Shown piece by piece: positions 25,155 through 32,909 of a stretch of DNA of 53,771 bases (positions are counted from its first letter, which is position 1; each line of letters opens with the position of its first letter). The stretch is from Kiloniellales bacterium. GTDB taxonomy: Bacteria > Pseudomonadota > Alphaproteobacteria > Kiloniellales > JAKSBE01. The DNA lies in NCBI GenBank assembly GCA_030066685.1, contig JASJBF010000053.1, positions 1-53,771 on the forward strand. Direction: 5' to 3'. A model generated the notes under the pieces. That model saw only the letters and a list, made by a program, of their open reading frames with translations. It was not told the origin of the DNA and did not search any database. The translations under genes were made by a program, and so were the position numbers.

Positions 25155-26546
25155 CTAGACGGCGGTGCGCAGGTGGAAGGACTTGGGCCGGGTCAGCTGC
25201 TCGTAGCCGACCTGGGAGAGGGTGCAGCCGCGACCCGAATCCTTGACCCCGGTCCAGGCCAGGGCCGGGTCGAGATAGTCGCAGCGGTTCATGAACCAGG
25301 TGCCGGTCTCGACCCGGTCGCCGATTGCCAGGGCGGCCTGCTCGTCGGTGGTCCAGATCGAGGCGGTGAGGCCGAAGTCGGAATCGTTCATCCGCTCGAC
25401 GGCCTCCGCGTCGGAGGCGACCTTCATGATGCCGACCACGGGGCCGAAGCTCTCCTCACGCATGATCCGCATGGCGTGGTCGACCTCGACCAGGACCTGC
25501 GGCGCGAGATAGGGCGAGCCTTCGCGGTCGGCCGGGAACTCGGAGGGATCGATCAGGGCACGGGCGCCCTCGGCGACGGCCTCGGCGACCTGGCCGCGGA
25601 CGAAGTCGGCAGCCTTGGCGCGGACCATAGGCCCCAGGTTGGTGTCCGGATGCAGCGGGTTGCCGAGCTTGTAGGACCGGGCCGCCTCGACGAAGCCCTC
25701 GACGAAGGCGTCGTAGAGGCCCTCCTGCACGTAGATGCGCTCGATCCCGCAGCAGGACTGCCCGGCGTTGAAGACCACGCCGTCGACCAGGTTCTCGACC
25801 GCGTGCTTGAGCACGGCGTCGGCGCGGACGTAGGCCGGGTCCTTGCCGCCGAGCTCCAGGCCGACTCCGATGAAGCGCCTGGCGGCGGCCGCCTGCACGG
25901 CGTGGCCGCCGGGCACCGAGCCGGTGAAGGCGACGAAGTCGACGGCGTCCTGGCCGATGACCTCGGCGGTCGCCGCGTGGCTCAGGTGCAGGAACTGGAA
26001 GACGCCTTCCGGCAGCCCGGCCGCCGCGAAGGCCTCGGCGTAGCGCTCGGCGCAGAGCGGGGTCTGGGCCGAGGCCTTGAGGATCACCGCGTTGCCCGCC
26101 ATCAGCGCCGGGACGACCGTATTGACCGAGGTCAGGTAGGGATAGTTCCAGGGCGCTATGACGAAGACCACGCCCAGGGGATCGCGCCGGATGAAGCGGG
26201 TGAAGCCTGCCTTGGGCGCGACCGCGAGGTCGGCCAGGTGGCGCGGCGCGATCTCGATCATGTGCCGGGCCCGCTCCTCGAAGCCGTGGATCTCGCCCGG
26301 CGTATGGCTGATGGGCCGGCCCATCTGATGGGTGATCTCCTCGGCGATGGCTGCGCCCCGGGCGACGAAGGCGTCGACCGCCTCTTCGAGCAGGGCCTGG
26401 CGCTCGGCCAGCGGTCTGCGGCGCCAAGCCTCCTGGGCCCGGCGGGCGCGCAGGACGGTCTCGATGACCTCGGCCTCGCCGGCCAGCTCCCGCTCGACAT
26501 AGACGCTGCCGTCGATCGGCGTGATGCACTGCAGTCTCTCGGTCAT
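25155..26546 (-). CDS. NAD(P)-dependent aldehyde dehydrogenase
   Basis: 463 residues. The ALDH core is intact: IAPWNYPYLTSVNTVVPALM, the general-base Glu in LELGGKDPAYV, and the catalytic Cys in FNAGQSCCGIERIYV. It ends with the usual dimerisation strand (YEQLTRPKSFHLR). It oxidises an aldehyde to the acid, plausibly the product of the adjacent alcohol dehydrogenase. It follows the glutamine-synthetase homologue by 113 bases that contain a REP-like palindrome, and it is tightly packed with the alcohol dehydrogenase. Confidence 0.95.
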   Translation of the reverse strand: MTERLQCITPIDGSVYVERELAGEAEVIETVLRARRAQEAWRRRPLAERQALLEEAVDAFVARGAAIAEEITHQMGRPISHTPGEIHGFEERARHMIEIAPRHLADLAVAPKAGFTRFIRRDPLGVVFVIAPWNYPYLTSVNTVVPALMAGNAVILKASAQTPLCAERYAEAFAAAGLPEGVFQFLHLSHAATAEVIGQDAVDFVAFTGSVPGGHAVQAAAARRFIGVGLELGGKDPAYVRADAVLKHAVENLVDGVVFNAGQSCCGIERIYVQEGLYDAFVEGFVEAARSYKLGNPLHPDTNLGPMVRAKAADFVRGQVAEAVAEGARALIDPSEFPADREGSPYLAPQVLVEVDHAMRIMREESFGPVVGIMKVASDAEAVERMNDSDFGLTASIWTTDEQAALAIGDRVETGTWFMNRCDYLDPALAWTGVKDSGRGCTLSQVGYEQLTRPKSFHLRTAV

Positions 26547-26584
26547 GCCGATTTTCCTATCTTGGAGGCGGCGCCATCCTCATG

Positions 26585-26639
26585 CTTCGACAGGCTCAGT
26601 ACCAGGCAGGTCTTTCACCTCGTCCTGAGCTCGTCGAAG
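26585..26639. repeat. REP-like intergenic palindrome
   Basis: CTTCGACAGGCTCAG (26585-26599) faces CTGAGCTCGTCGAAG (26625-26639); 13 of 15 positions pair. This CTTCGACAAGCTCAG/CTGAGCTTGTCGAAG type is known as a dispersed intergenic palindrome in many GC-rich proteobacteria. Here it lies inside the operon, between the glutamine-synthetase homologue and the aldehyde dehydrogenase. Confidence 0.75.
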
Positions 26640-26659
26640 GGCGAGGTCGGGACCAAGCC

Positions 26660-28030
26660 CTAGGACCGCTCGAAGCCGCGCTGCAGCTCCCAGCTGGTGA
26701 CGCGGCGGTCGTATTCGAACTGCTCCCATTCGGCGGTGTGGACGTAGTGGTCGACGACCTCGTCGCCGAAGGCGGCGCGCAGCATCTTGGACTTCTTCAT
26801 CAGCGCGGTCGCCTCGCGCAGGGTCTTGGGCACCTCGCGCAAGCGCTTGCCATAGTAGGCGTCGCCCTTGAAGGGCGCTTCCAGCTCCAGCTTCTCCTCG
26901 ATGCCGGCCAGGCCCGCGGCCAGCAAGGCCGCGAAGGCGAGATGGGGGTTGAGGTCGGCGCCGCCGACCCGGCATTCGATGCGGATCGACTTGCTGTTCT
27001 CGGCGCAGAGGCGGAAGCCGGCGGTGCGGTTGTCGCGGCTCCAGATCGCCTTGGTTGGGGCGAAGGTCCCGACCTGGAAGCGCTTGTAGGAGTTGATGAA
27101 GGGCGCCAGGAAGTAAGTGATCTCGCGGGCGTACTTGAGCTGCCCGGCCAGGTACTGGCGCATCAGCGTCGACATGCCGAACTCGGCCTTGGGATCGTGG
27201 AACAGGGCCTTCTTGCCGGCCTTGTCCCAGAGCGAATCGTGGATGTGGCAGGAGTTGCCGGCCAGGTCGTAGTGCCACTTGGCCATAAAGGTCACGGCCT
27301 TGCCCTGCAGGTGAGCGATCTCCTTGATGCCGTTCTTGAGGATCGCGTGGCGGTCGGCCATGTCCAGGGGATCGGCGTAGCGGACGTTGATCTCCTCCTG
27401 GCCCGGGCCCCACTCGCCCTTGGAGTTCTCGACTGGGATGCCGGCGCCCTGCAGGCCGGTGCGGATCGCCCGCATGACGCCCTCTTCCTTGGTTGTCTGG
27501 AGGATGTGGTAGTCCTCGATGTAGGTGCCGGCCGTCGCCAGCTCGGCGTAGTGCTTGGCCCGGGCGCTCTCGTAGGTCTCGTCGAAGAGGTAGAACTCCA
27601 GCTCCGAGGCGAAGAAGGCGCGCATCTTCATCGCGTCCAGGCGCGCCGTCTGGCGCTTCAGGATCGCCCGCGGCGAGACCGAGACGTCTTCGTGATGGTG
27701 GTGATCGAGCACGTCGCAGAGCACCAGGGCCGTGCCCTCAAGCCAGGGGATCCGGCGCAGGGTCGAGAGGTCCGGCTTGAGCACGAAGTCGCCGTAGCCC
27801 TTCTCCCAGTTGGTCAGGGCGTAGCCGGGCACCGGCTCCATGTCGATGTCGTTGGCCAGCAGGTAGTCGCAGCCGTGGGTCTCGCCGTGGGCCTCCTCGG
27901 CGAAGTACTCCGCCTGGAAGCGCTTGCCGACCAGGCGGCCGAACATGTCGACCATGCAGACCAGCACGGTGTCGATCTCGCCGCCGGCGACGGCCTTCTT
28001 CAGTTCGTCGAGGGTGATGTTGCCAGACAC
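26660..28030 (-). CDS. Glutamine-synthetase-family ligase (gamma-glutamyl-amine/amino-alcohol synthetase type)
   Basis: 456 residues. Ligase features are FFASELEFYLFDE (metal-binding Glu), GPGQEEINVRYADPLDMADR, the His pair in GNSCHIHDSLWD, and RIECRVGGADLNPHLAFAA. It lacks the adenylylation loop and the length of canonical GlnA, and groups by eye with PuuA/GlnA4/IpuC-like enzymes. These join glutamate's gamma-carboxyl to a polyamine, ethanolamine or amino alcohol using ATP. Lying between a TRAP transporter and an alcohol/aldehyde dehydrogenase pair, it most likely glutamylates the imported amine; nitrogen assimilation as a spare glutamine synthetase is less likely. Confidence 0.9.
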   Translation of the reverse strand: MSGNITLDELKKAVAGGEIDTVLVCMVDMFGRLVGKRFQAEYFAEEAHGETHGCDYLLANDIDMEPVPGYALTNWEKGYGDFVLKPDLSTLRRIPWLEGTALVLCDVLDHHHHEDVSVSPRAILKRQTARLDAMKMRAFFASELEFYLFDETYESARAKHYAELATAGTYIEDYHILQTTKEEGVMRAIRTGLQGAGIPVENSKGEWGPGQEEINVRYADPLDMADRHAILKNGIKEIAHLQGKAVTFMAKWHYDLAGNSCHIHDSLWDKAGKKALFHDPKAEFGMSTLMRQYLAGQLKYAREITYFLAPFINSYKRFQVGTFAPTKAIWSRDNRTAGFRLCAENSKSIRIECRVGGADLNPHLAFAALLAAGLAGIEEKLELEAPFKGDAYYGKRLREVPKTLREATALMKKSKMLRAAFGDEVVDHYVHTAEWEQFEYDRRVTSWELQRGFERS

Positions 28031-28086
28031 GGAGCGCCCCTTGTCGATGGGGATGGGAAGGCGGAACGGCCGCCGGAAGACGGCTG

Positions 28087-28111
28087 CCCCCGGGGAAGCG
28101 TTCCCCGGGGG
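28087..28111 (-). terminator. Strong hairpin between the TRAP and ligase genes
   Basis: CCCCCGGGGAA (28087-28097) pairs perfectly with TTCCCCGGGGG (28101-28111) across a 3-base loop. No T-tract follows on either strand. It lies just after the dctP-like stop. It may attenuate transcription or protect the 3' end of the transporter mRNA rather than terminate fully. Confidence 0.5.
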
Positions 28112-28129
28112 TGCCGATAGAAGCGCCGG

Positions 28130-29188
28130 TCAGGAGTAGCGGTAGGGCTTGCCCGCTTCGGCCATGACCGCGGCGTATTCCTTGAAGATCTTGATCACCT
28201 TGGCGCTGCGCTCGCTCTTGGCGGCGATCTCGTCCCAGAACTTCAGGGCCTCGTCCTCGACCTTCTTCCACTCCTCGTCGGGAATCGTGGTCAGCTTCAG
28301 CTTGGTGCCCTTGGTCCGCAGGTGCGCCTCGCCGCCCCAGTACCAGTGCTGTCGGTAGTAGTGCGAGGAGTCCATGCAGAGCCGGAACAGCTCCTGCAGG
28401 TGCGGGGGCAAGGCCTCCCACTTCTCGGTGTTGGCGAAGTAGGAGCCGCACCAGGCGCCGGAGATGTTGTTGGTCAGGAAGTAGTTGGTCACGTCCGCCC
28501 AGCCGACGGTGTAGTCCTCGGTGATGCCCGACCAGGCGATGCCGTCGAGTTCGCCGGTCTGCACGGCGACCTCGATGTCCTCCCAGGGCAGGGTCACCGG
28601 CACGACGCCGAAGCGGCTGAGGAACTTGCCGGCGGTCGGAAAGGTGAAGACCCGCTTGCCCTTGAGGTCCTCCAGGCTGCGGATCGGCTCGACCGTGTTG
28701 AAGTGGCAGGGATCCCAGGCGCCGGCGCTGAGCCAGGTGACGTTCTCGACCTCGCCGTAGGCCTCCTCCCAGATCTCCTTCAGGCCGTACTGGTTGAACA
28801 GCACGGGCACGTCCAGGGAATAGCGGGTGGCGAAGGGGAAGTAGCCGCCGAAGACCGATACGTCGACTGGCGCCGCGATGGAATCGTCGTCGCTCTGCAC
28901 CGCGTCGATGGTGCCGCGCTGCATGGCGCGGAACAGCTCGCCGGTCGGCACCAGCTGGTCGGCGAAGTAGAGCTCGATCTCCATCTGGCCGTTGGCGACC
29001 TTGTTGAAGGAGTCGATCGAAGGCTTGATGACGTGCTCGGCCAGGGCCGCGCCGGCATAGGTCTGGAGGCGCCACTTGATGGTCTTGCCCGACTGCGCAT
29101 GCACGGCGGGTGCAGCCAGGGTGGCGGCGCCCGCGGCGGCGGCCGTCGCGGCCCCCGCGGTCTTCAGGAATTCACGTCTGTTGGTCAT
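28130..29188 (-). CDS. dctP: TRAP transporter periplasmic substrate-binding protein (DctP family)
   Basis: 352 residues from ATG 29188, behind GGGAG; the longer open frame to 29233 adds no family sequence. The N-terminus has a Tat-type signal (NRREFLKTAG, then an Ala-rich stretch ending APAVHA). The mature protein has DctP-family segments: VANGQMEIELYFADQLVPTG, the ligand-binding LKGKRVFTFPTAGKFL and VQTGELDGIAWSG. It captures an organic anion or zwitterion for the membrane subunits. The usual binding-site Arg position reads GKRVFTF, so it may not be a simple C4-dicarboxylate binder. It is downstream of its permease genes, not upstream. Confidence 0.94.
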   Translation of the reverse strand: MTNRREFLKTAGAATAAAAGAATLAAPAVHAQSGKTIKWRLQTYAGAALAEHVIKPSIDSFNKVANGQMEIELYFADQLVPTGELFRAMQRGTIDAVQSDDDSIAAPVDVSVFGGYFPFATRYSLDVPVLFNQYGLKEIWEEAYGEVENVTWLSAGAWDPCHFNTVEPIRSLEDLKGKRVFTFPTAGKFLSRFGVVPVTLPWEDIEVAVQTGELDGIAWSGITEDYTVGWADVTNYFLTNNISGAWCGSYFANTEKWEALPPHLQELFRLCMDSSHYYRQHWYWGGEAHLRTKGTKLKLTTIPDEEWKKVEDEALKFWDEIAAKSERSAKVIKIFKEYAAVMAEAGKPYRYS

Positions 29189-29252
29189 GTTTCTTTTCTC
29201 CCTGTCGGTGTCGTGTTTGGAATTGAACCACATTCCACGGCGCCCTTCCGCA

Positions 29253-30581
29253 CTAGCGTTGCTTGTCGTAGTGCCACTCGGGCAGCCAGAGCGCGATATC
29301 GGGGAAGATCGTCACCAGGGCCAGGCCCAAGGTCATGACCAGCACGAAGGGCAGGATCGAGCGGTAGATGTCGGCCAGGGTCACCTCGGGCGGCGCCATG
29401 GCCCGCATCAGGAACAGATTGTAGCCGAAGGGCGGCGTCATGTAGGCGATCTGGCAGGTGATGGTGTAGAGCACGCCGTACCAGATCAGGTCGAAGCCGA
29501 GCGCCCCGACCAGGGGCACGTAGAGGGGGGCGACGATCACCAGCATGGCCGTGTCGTCCAGGAACATGCCCATCAGGATGTAGGAGAGCTGCATCATGAT
29601 GAGAATCTGCCAGGGCCCCAGGCCGAGCTGGCCGACGAAGAAGGCCTCGATCGCCTTGACCGCGCCCAGGCCGTCGAAGACCGCGCCGAAGCAGAGGGCG
29701 GCCAGGATGATCCACATGAACATGCAGCTGACGCCCAGGGTCTTGCGGGTCGTGTCGTGGATCACCTGCCGGGTCAGCCGGCCGCGGAACAGGGCGGCGA
29801 GGGTCGCGGCCACGGCGCCGACGGCCGAGCTCTCGACCAGGCTGGTGACGCCCATCAGGAACAGCCCGGTCATGCAGAAGAAGATCAGCAGCGGCGTGAT
29901 GCCGGCCTGCAGCAGCCGGAACCTCTCTCCCCAGCTCACCCGGCGCTCCGCCTCGGGCAGGGGCGGCCCCAGGTGGGGCTGCAGCCGGCAGCGGACGACG
30001 ATGTAGAGGATGAAGAGGCCGGCCATCAGCAGCCCCGGGAAGACGCCGGCGAGCCAGAGCTGGCCGATCGGCTGGCGCGCGATCATGCCGTAGAGCACCA
30101 GGACCACGCTCGGCGGCACCAGAATGCCGAGCGAACTGCCGGCCTGGATCACCCCGGTGACCATGATCTTGTCGTAGCCGCGGCGCAGCAGCTCGGGCAG
30201 GGCGATGGTGGCGCCGATCGCCATGCCCGCGACGCTGAGCCCGTTCATCGCCGAGATCGCGACCATCAGGCCGATCGTGCCGATCGCCAGGCCGCCGTTC
30301 AGTGGGCCCATCCAGACGTGGAACATGCGGTAGAGGTCGTCGGCGATCCCCGACTCCGAGAGCATGTAGCCCATGTAGATGAACAGCGGCAGGGTCAGCA
30401 GCGGATACCACTTCATCAGCTTCATGGCGGCGCTGAAGGCCATCTCGGTGCCGCCGTCGCCCCAGAGCAGCAGCGCCGAGGCGGCGGCGACGAAGCCGAT
30501 GGCGCCAAAGACCCGCTGCCCGGTCAGCAGCATCAGCATCATGGTGGAGAACATCATGAGCGCGATGGACTCGTAGCTCAT
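29253..30581 (-). CDS. dctM: TRAP transporter large permease (DctM family)
   Basis: 442 residues from ATG 30581, preceded by GAGGAG. About twelve hydrophobic segments. DctM family marks are LLTGQRVFGAIG, the helix NGLSVAGMAIGATIALPELL, SSLGILVPPSVVLVLYG and the C-terminal TPPFGYNLFLM. It is the sodium-coupled translocation channel. Its ATGA start overlaps the stop of the small subunit gene, so the two are translationally coupled. The 64 bases before dctP hold only a ribosome site. Confidence 0.95.
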   Translation of the reverse strand: MSYESIALMMFSTMMLMLLTGQRVFGAIGFVAAASALLLWGDGGTEMAFSAAMKLMKWYPLLTLPLFIYMGYMLSESGIADDLYRMFHVWMGPLNGGLAIGTIGLMVAISAMNGLSVAGMAIGATIALPELLRRGYDKIMVTGVIQAGSSLGILVPPSVVLVLYGMIARQPIGQLWLAGVFPGLLMAGLFILYIVVRCRLQPHLGPPLPEAERRVSWGERFRLLQAGITPLLIFFCMTGLFLMGVTSLVESSAVGAVAATLAALFRGRLTRQVIHDTTRKTLGVSCMFMWIILAALCFGAVFDGLGAVKAIEAFFVGQLGLGPWQILIMMQLSYILMGMFLDDTAMLVIVAPLYVPLVGALGFDLIWYGVLYTITCQIAYMTPPFGYNLFLMRAMAPPEVTLADIYRSILPFVLVMTLGLALVTIFPDIALWLPEWHYDKQR

Positions 30582-31087
30582 GACAGCTCCTCGCCCCGAG
30601 CCTTCGCCAAGTCCTTGAAGAAGGTCGCAATCACCTGCAGCAGCATCAGGGTGATGCCGACGCACATGATGATCTTGATCGGCGCCATGGGCGGCGCCCA
30701 GGCGGAATAGCTCTCCTCGCCGTATTGGATCGCGTAGCGGGTCGAGGAGATCCCGCCGAAGAGCAGCAGCACCATGTAGACGAACAGGAAGAGGACGGTG
30801 ATGGCGTCGACGATGGCCTTGGTGCGGTCCGACCAGCGGCTGTAGAGCAGGTCCATCCGGACGTGGTCGCCGGTCTGCATCGAGTAGCCGCCGCCGAGCA
30901 GGTAGTAGGTGACCATCGTGAACTGGGCCATCTCGAGGGTCCAGAGCGACGGGTCGAAGAAGTTCTTGCTGATGGTCGAAAAGAACAGGATTCCGATCAT
31001 CGCGTAGACCAGGTACATCGCGATCAGGCCGAAGACCCGGTTCACCGCGTCGACGTACCTCACGAAGAGCTTGATCGGCTTCGGCAT
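30578..31087 (-). CDS. dctQ: TRAP transporter small permease (DctQ family)
   Basis: 169 residues with four predicted membrane helices (about 17-37, 52-70, 91-111 and 133-154). The segment WTLEMAQFTMVTYYLLGGGY and the following GDHVRMDLLYSR are typical of the DctQ family. It partners the large permease. It begins one base after the stop of the amidohydrolase gene, so it is co-transcribed with it. Confidence 0.93.
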   Translation of the reverse strand: MPKPIKLFVRYVDAVNRVFGLIAMYLVYAMIGILFFSTISKNFFDPSLWTLEMAQFTMVTYYLLGGGYSMQTGDHVRMDLLYSRWSDRTKAIVDAITVLFLFVYMVLLLFGGISSTRYAIQYGEESYSAWAPPMAPIKIIMCVGITLMLLQVIATFFKDLAKARGEELS

Positions 31088-31088
31088 C

Positions 31089-31904
31089 TCACCCGAGTCC
31101 GTCGAGGGCTTCGGTCAGCCAGCCCGCCAGGCGCTCGGCCATGGCGGACTGGCTCCGCGGATCGGCGACGAGGTCGCTGCGGATCTCGATCATCACGTTG
31201 AGCAGGCCGCGCGGCACCGCCTGCGCCTTCAAGGTGTGCGTGACCCCGTCCGCCGGGCCGTAGGGTTCGTTGCGCCGTACGTCGAGCTCGCCCGCCGCGG
31301 CCAAATCCAGCAGCGCCTCCGCGAGACGCGGGTCGCTGTCGTGCAGGATGCCGAGCTCGACCTTGCGCGGCCGCCCGTGATAGCGCGGTACGAAGGAGTG
31401 TATCGTGGCCAGGACCGGTCGCCTCTCGGCCTTCAGGCGCCGGTCGAGCAGGCCGCCTAAAGCGTCGTGGAAGGGGGCGTAGACGGCCGCACCGCGGGCC
31501 TTGCGCGCCGCCGCGTCGAGGCCCCGGTTTCCGGGGATCTCGAAGGTCTCGCTGCGGGCCGGCACGGCCTCCGCCGAGCCCGCCGGCCGGTTGCAGTCGT
31601 GCACGAGGCGGGAGAAGCGCTGCAGGATCGCGGCCGCGTCGAGCCGCCGCGCGAGCGCGCGGGCGACCTCGGCGGCACCGGGATCCCAGGCGATGTGGCT
31701 CTCCAACGCCTCGGCTTCGAGGCCGAGGCTGCCGAGGGCGCGGGGAATGCGGTTGGCGGCGTGCTCACAGGCGACGACGACCTCGGCGGCGCCCTTAGGG
31801 TTCACCACCTCGACCGGCGGACCGTCCTCGGGGCTGAGGAGGCCATTGGCTTCATCAAAGCTCGCAAGTCCTGGTTCCGCGCCATCGCGGACCGAAAGCA
31901 CCAT
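31089..31904 (-). CDS. N-formylglutamate amidohydrolase family protein
   Basis: 271 residues from ATG 31904; the ribosome site is weak (TAGGA). Family features are VVVACEHAANRIPRALG, HIAWDPGAAEVARALA, VHDCNRP, TIHSFVPRYHGRPRKVELGI and NVMIEIRSDLV, giving the His/Glu zinc site. Characterised members hydrolyse N-formylglutamate in histidine degradation, but no hut genes are near. As first gene of the TRAP operon, with a gamma-glutamyl ligase downstream, it may hydrolyse a gamma-glutamyl or N-acyl amide instead; this is inference. It lies one base before the dctQ start. Confidence 0.88.
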   Translation of the reverse strand: MVLSVRDGAEPGLASFDEANGLLSPEDGPPVEVVNPKGAAEVVVACEHAANRIPRALGSLGLEAEALESHIAWDPGAAEVARALARRLDAAAILQRFSRLVHDCNRPAGSAEAVPARSETFEIPGNRGLDAAARKARGAAVYAPFHDALGGLLDRRLKAERRPVLATIHSFVPRYHGRPRKVELGILHDSDPRLAEALLDLAAAGELDVRRNEPYGPADGVTHTLKAQAVPRGLLNVMIEIRSDLVADPRSQSAMAERLAGWLTEALDGLG

Positions 31905-31944
31905 GACGAAGCGCGTCCTACCGCCATCCCCTAGACTTGTAACG

Positions 31945-31984
31945 AGTATTCCAGATGTGACAATCATGTCAATTATGGAATACT
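31945..31984. promoter_or_regulatory. Nested dyad operator between the RpiR gene and the TRAP operon
   Basis: Outer arms AGTATTCCA (31945-31953) and TGGAATACT (31976-31984) are perfect inverted repeats. Inner arms TGACA (31958-31962) and TGTCA (31967-31971) are also perfect and share the same axis. The dyad lies in the 117-base divergent gap, 41 bases from the amidohydrolase start and 38 from the regulator start. The TGGAATA/TATTCCA form resembles sites of RpiR-type regulators. Confidence 0.8.
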
Positions 31985-32021
31985 GAATACAACACCCGAA
32001 GCGGGGGAAAGGTCGGCGGCC

Positions 32022-32894
32022 TTGACCGTTGCACAGCAGATCCACGATGCCCTGCCCGGCATGACCGCGGCGGAGAAGAAGACCGCCCGCGTCCTCTTGG
32101 CGCGCTATCCCATCGCCGGGCTGTCTTCGGTCGCCGAGTTCGCCGATCTGGCCGGGACCAGCGGTCCGACGGTGCTGCGCTTCGTCGCCAAGCTCGGCTA
32201 TCCGAGCTATCCGGAGTTCCAGCGGGCCCTGCGCGGCGAGATTCACGAGAGCCTGATGTCGCCGCTCGACAAGGACCGGACCGACCTTGGGGACGCGGCC
32301 GTTCCCTCCGTCCTGAGCCAGATCTTCGAGCGGGTGCGCGCCAACCTTGCCGAGACGGCCCGCGACCTCTCGGACTCCGAGCTCGATGCGGCCTGCGCCT
32401 TGCTGGGCGACCTGAAGCACCAGTGCTACTGCCTGGGCGGCCGCTTCTCGGATTCGGTCGCCGCCTACATGGCCTCGCACCTGCGGATCGTGCGGCCCGG
32501 GGTTCGGCGCTTCGAGGGCCAGGTCTCGACCTGGCGGGACCAGATTCTCGACGTGCGGGCCGGCGATGTCGCCGTCATCTTCGACATCCGTCGCTACCAG
32601 GAAGACCTGCTGGAGGTCGCCGGGCTGCTGAGCGAACGCAAGGCGCGGATCGTCCTGGTCACCGATCAATGGCTCTCGCCGATCGCCCGCCACGCGCAGG
32701 TGGTCCTGCCCTGCCGGATCGACACCGGCCGGACCTGGGATTCCAGCGCCGCCCTGCTGGTGGTCGCCGAGGTCATCGTCAATCGGGTGACCCAGGAAGG
32801 CTGGGCCACCTCCAAGGAGAGGATCAGGAAGCTCGAGACGCTCGCCAAGGTCTCTGGCGGCTCGCGGACCGATGACGGCTGCGAGGATGGGTGA
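32022..32894 (+). CDS. RpiR/MurR-family transcriptional regulator (HTH plus SIS domain)
   Basis: 290 residues from TTG 32022, with GGGGGAAAGG upstream; the N-terminal TVAQQIHDALPGMTAAEKK matches the family's start, so TTG is well supported. The HTH domain spans about residues 1-77 (LAGTSGPTVLRFVAKLGYPSY). A SIS sugar-isomerase-like ligand domain spans about 125-265 (CYCLGGRFSDSVAAYM, VAVIFDIRRYQEDLLEVAGLL). It is divergent from the TRAP/amidohydrolase operon and should control it through the shared dyad. The SIS ligand is probably a phosphorylated or similar intermediate and cannot be deduced. Confidence 0.93.
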   Translation: MTVAQQIHDALPGMTAAEKKTARVLLARYPIAGLSSVAEFADLAGTSGPTVLRFVAKLGYPSYPEFQRALRGEIHESLMSPLDKDRTDLGDAAVPSVLSQIFERVRANLAETARDLSDSELDAACALLGDLKHQCYCLGGRFSDSVAAYMASHLRIVRPGVRRFEGQVSTWRDQILDVRAGDVAVIFDIRRYQEDLLEVAGLLSERKARIVLVTDQWLSPIARHAQVVLPCRIDTGRTWDSSAALLVVAEVIVNRVTQEGWATSKERIRKLETLAKVSGGSRTDDGCEDG

Positions 32895-32909
32895 CGGCGG
32901 GACCGGTCG

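Noticed and set aside
31905-32693. Longer N-terminus of the amidohydrolase reaching into the RpiR gene
   Set aside because: The open frame to 32693 runs antisense to the RpiR gene and through the dyad operator; family similarity begins after 31904.
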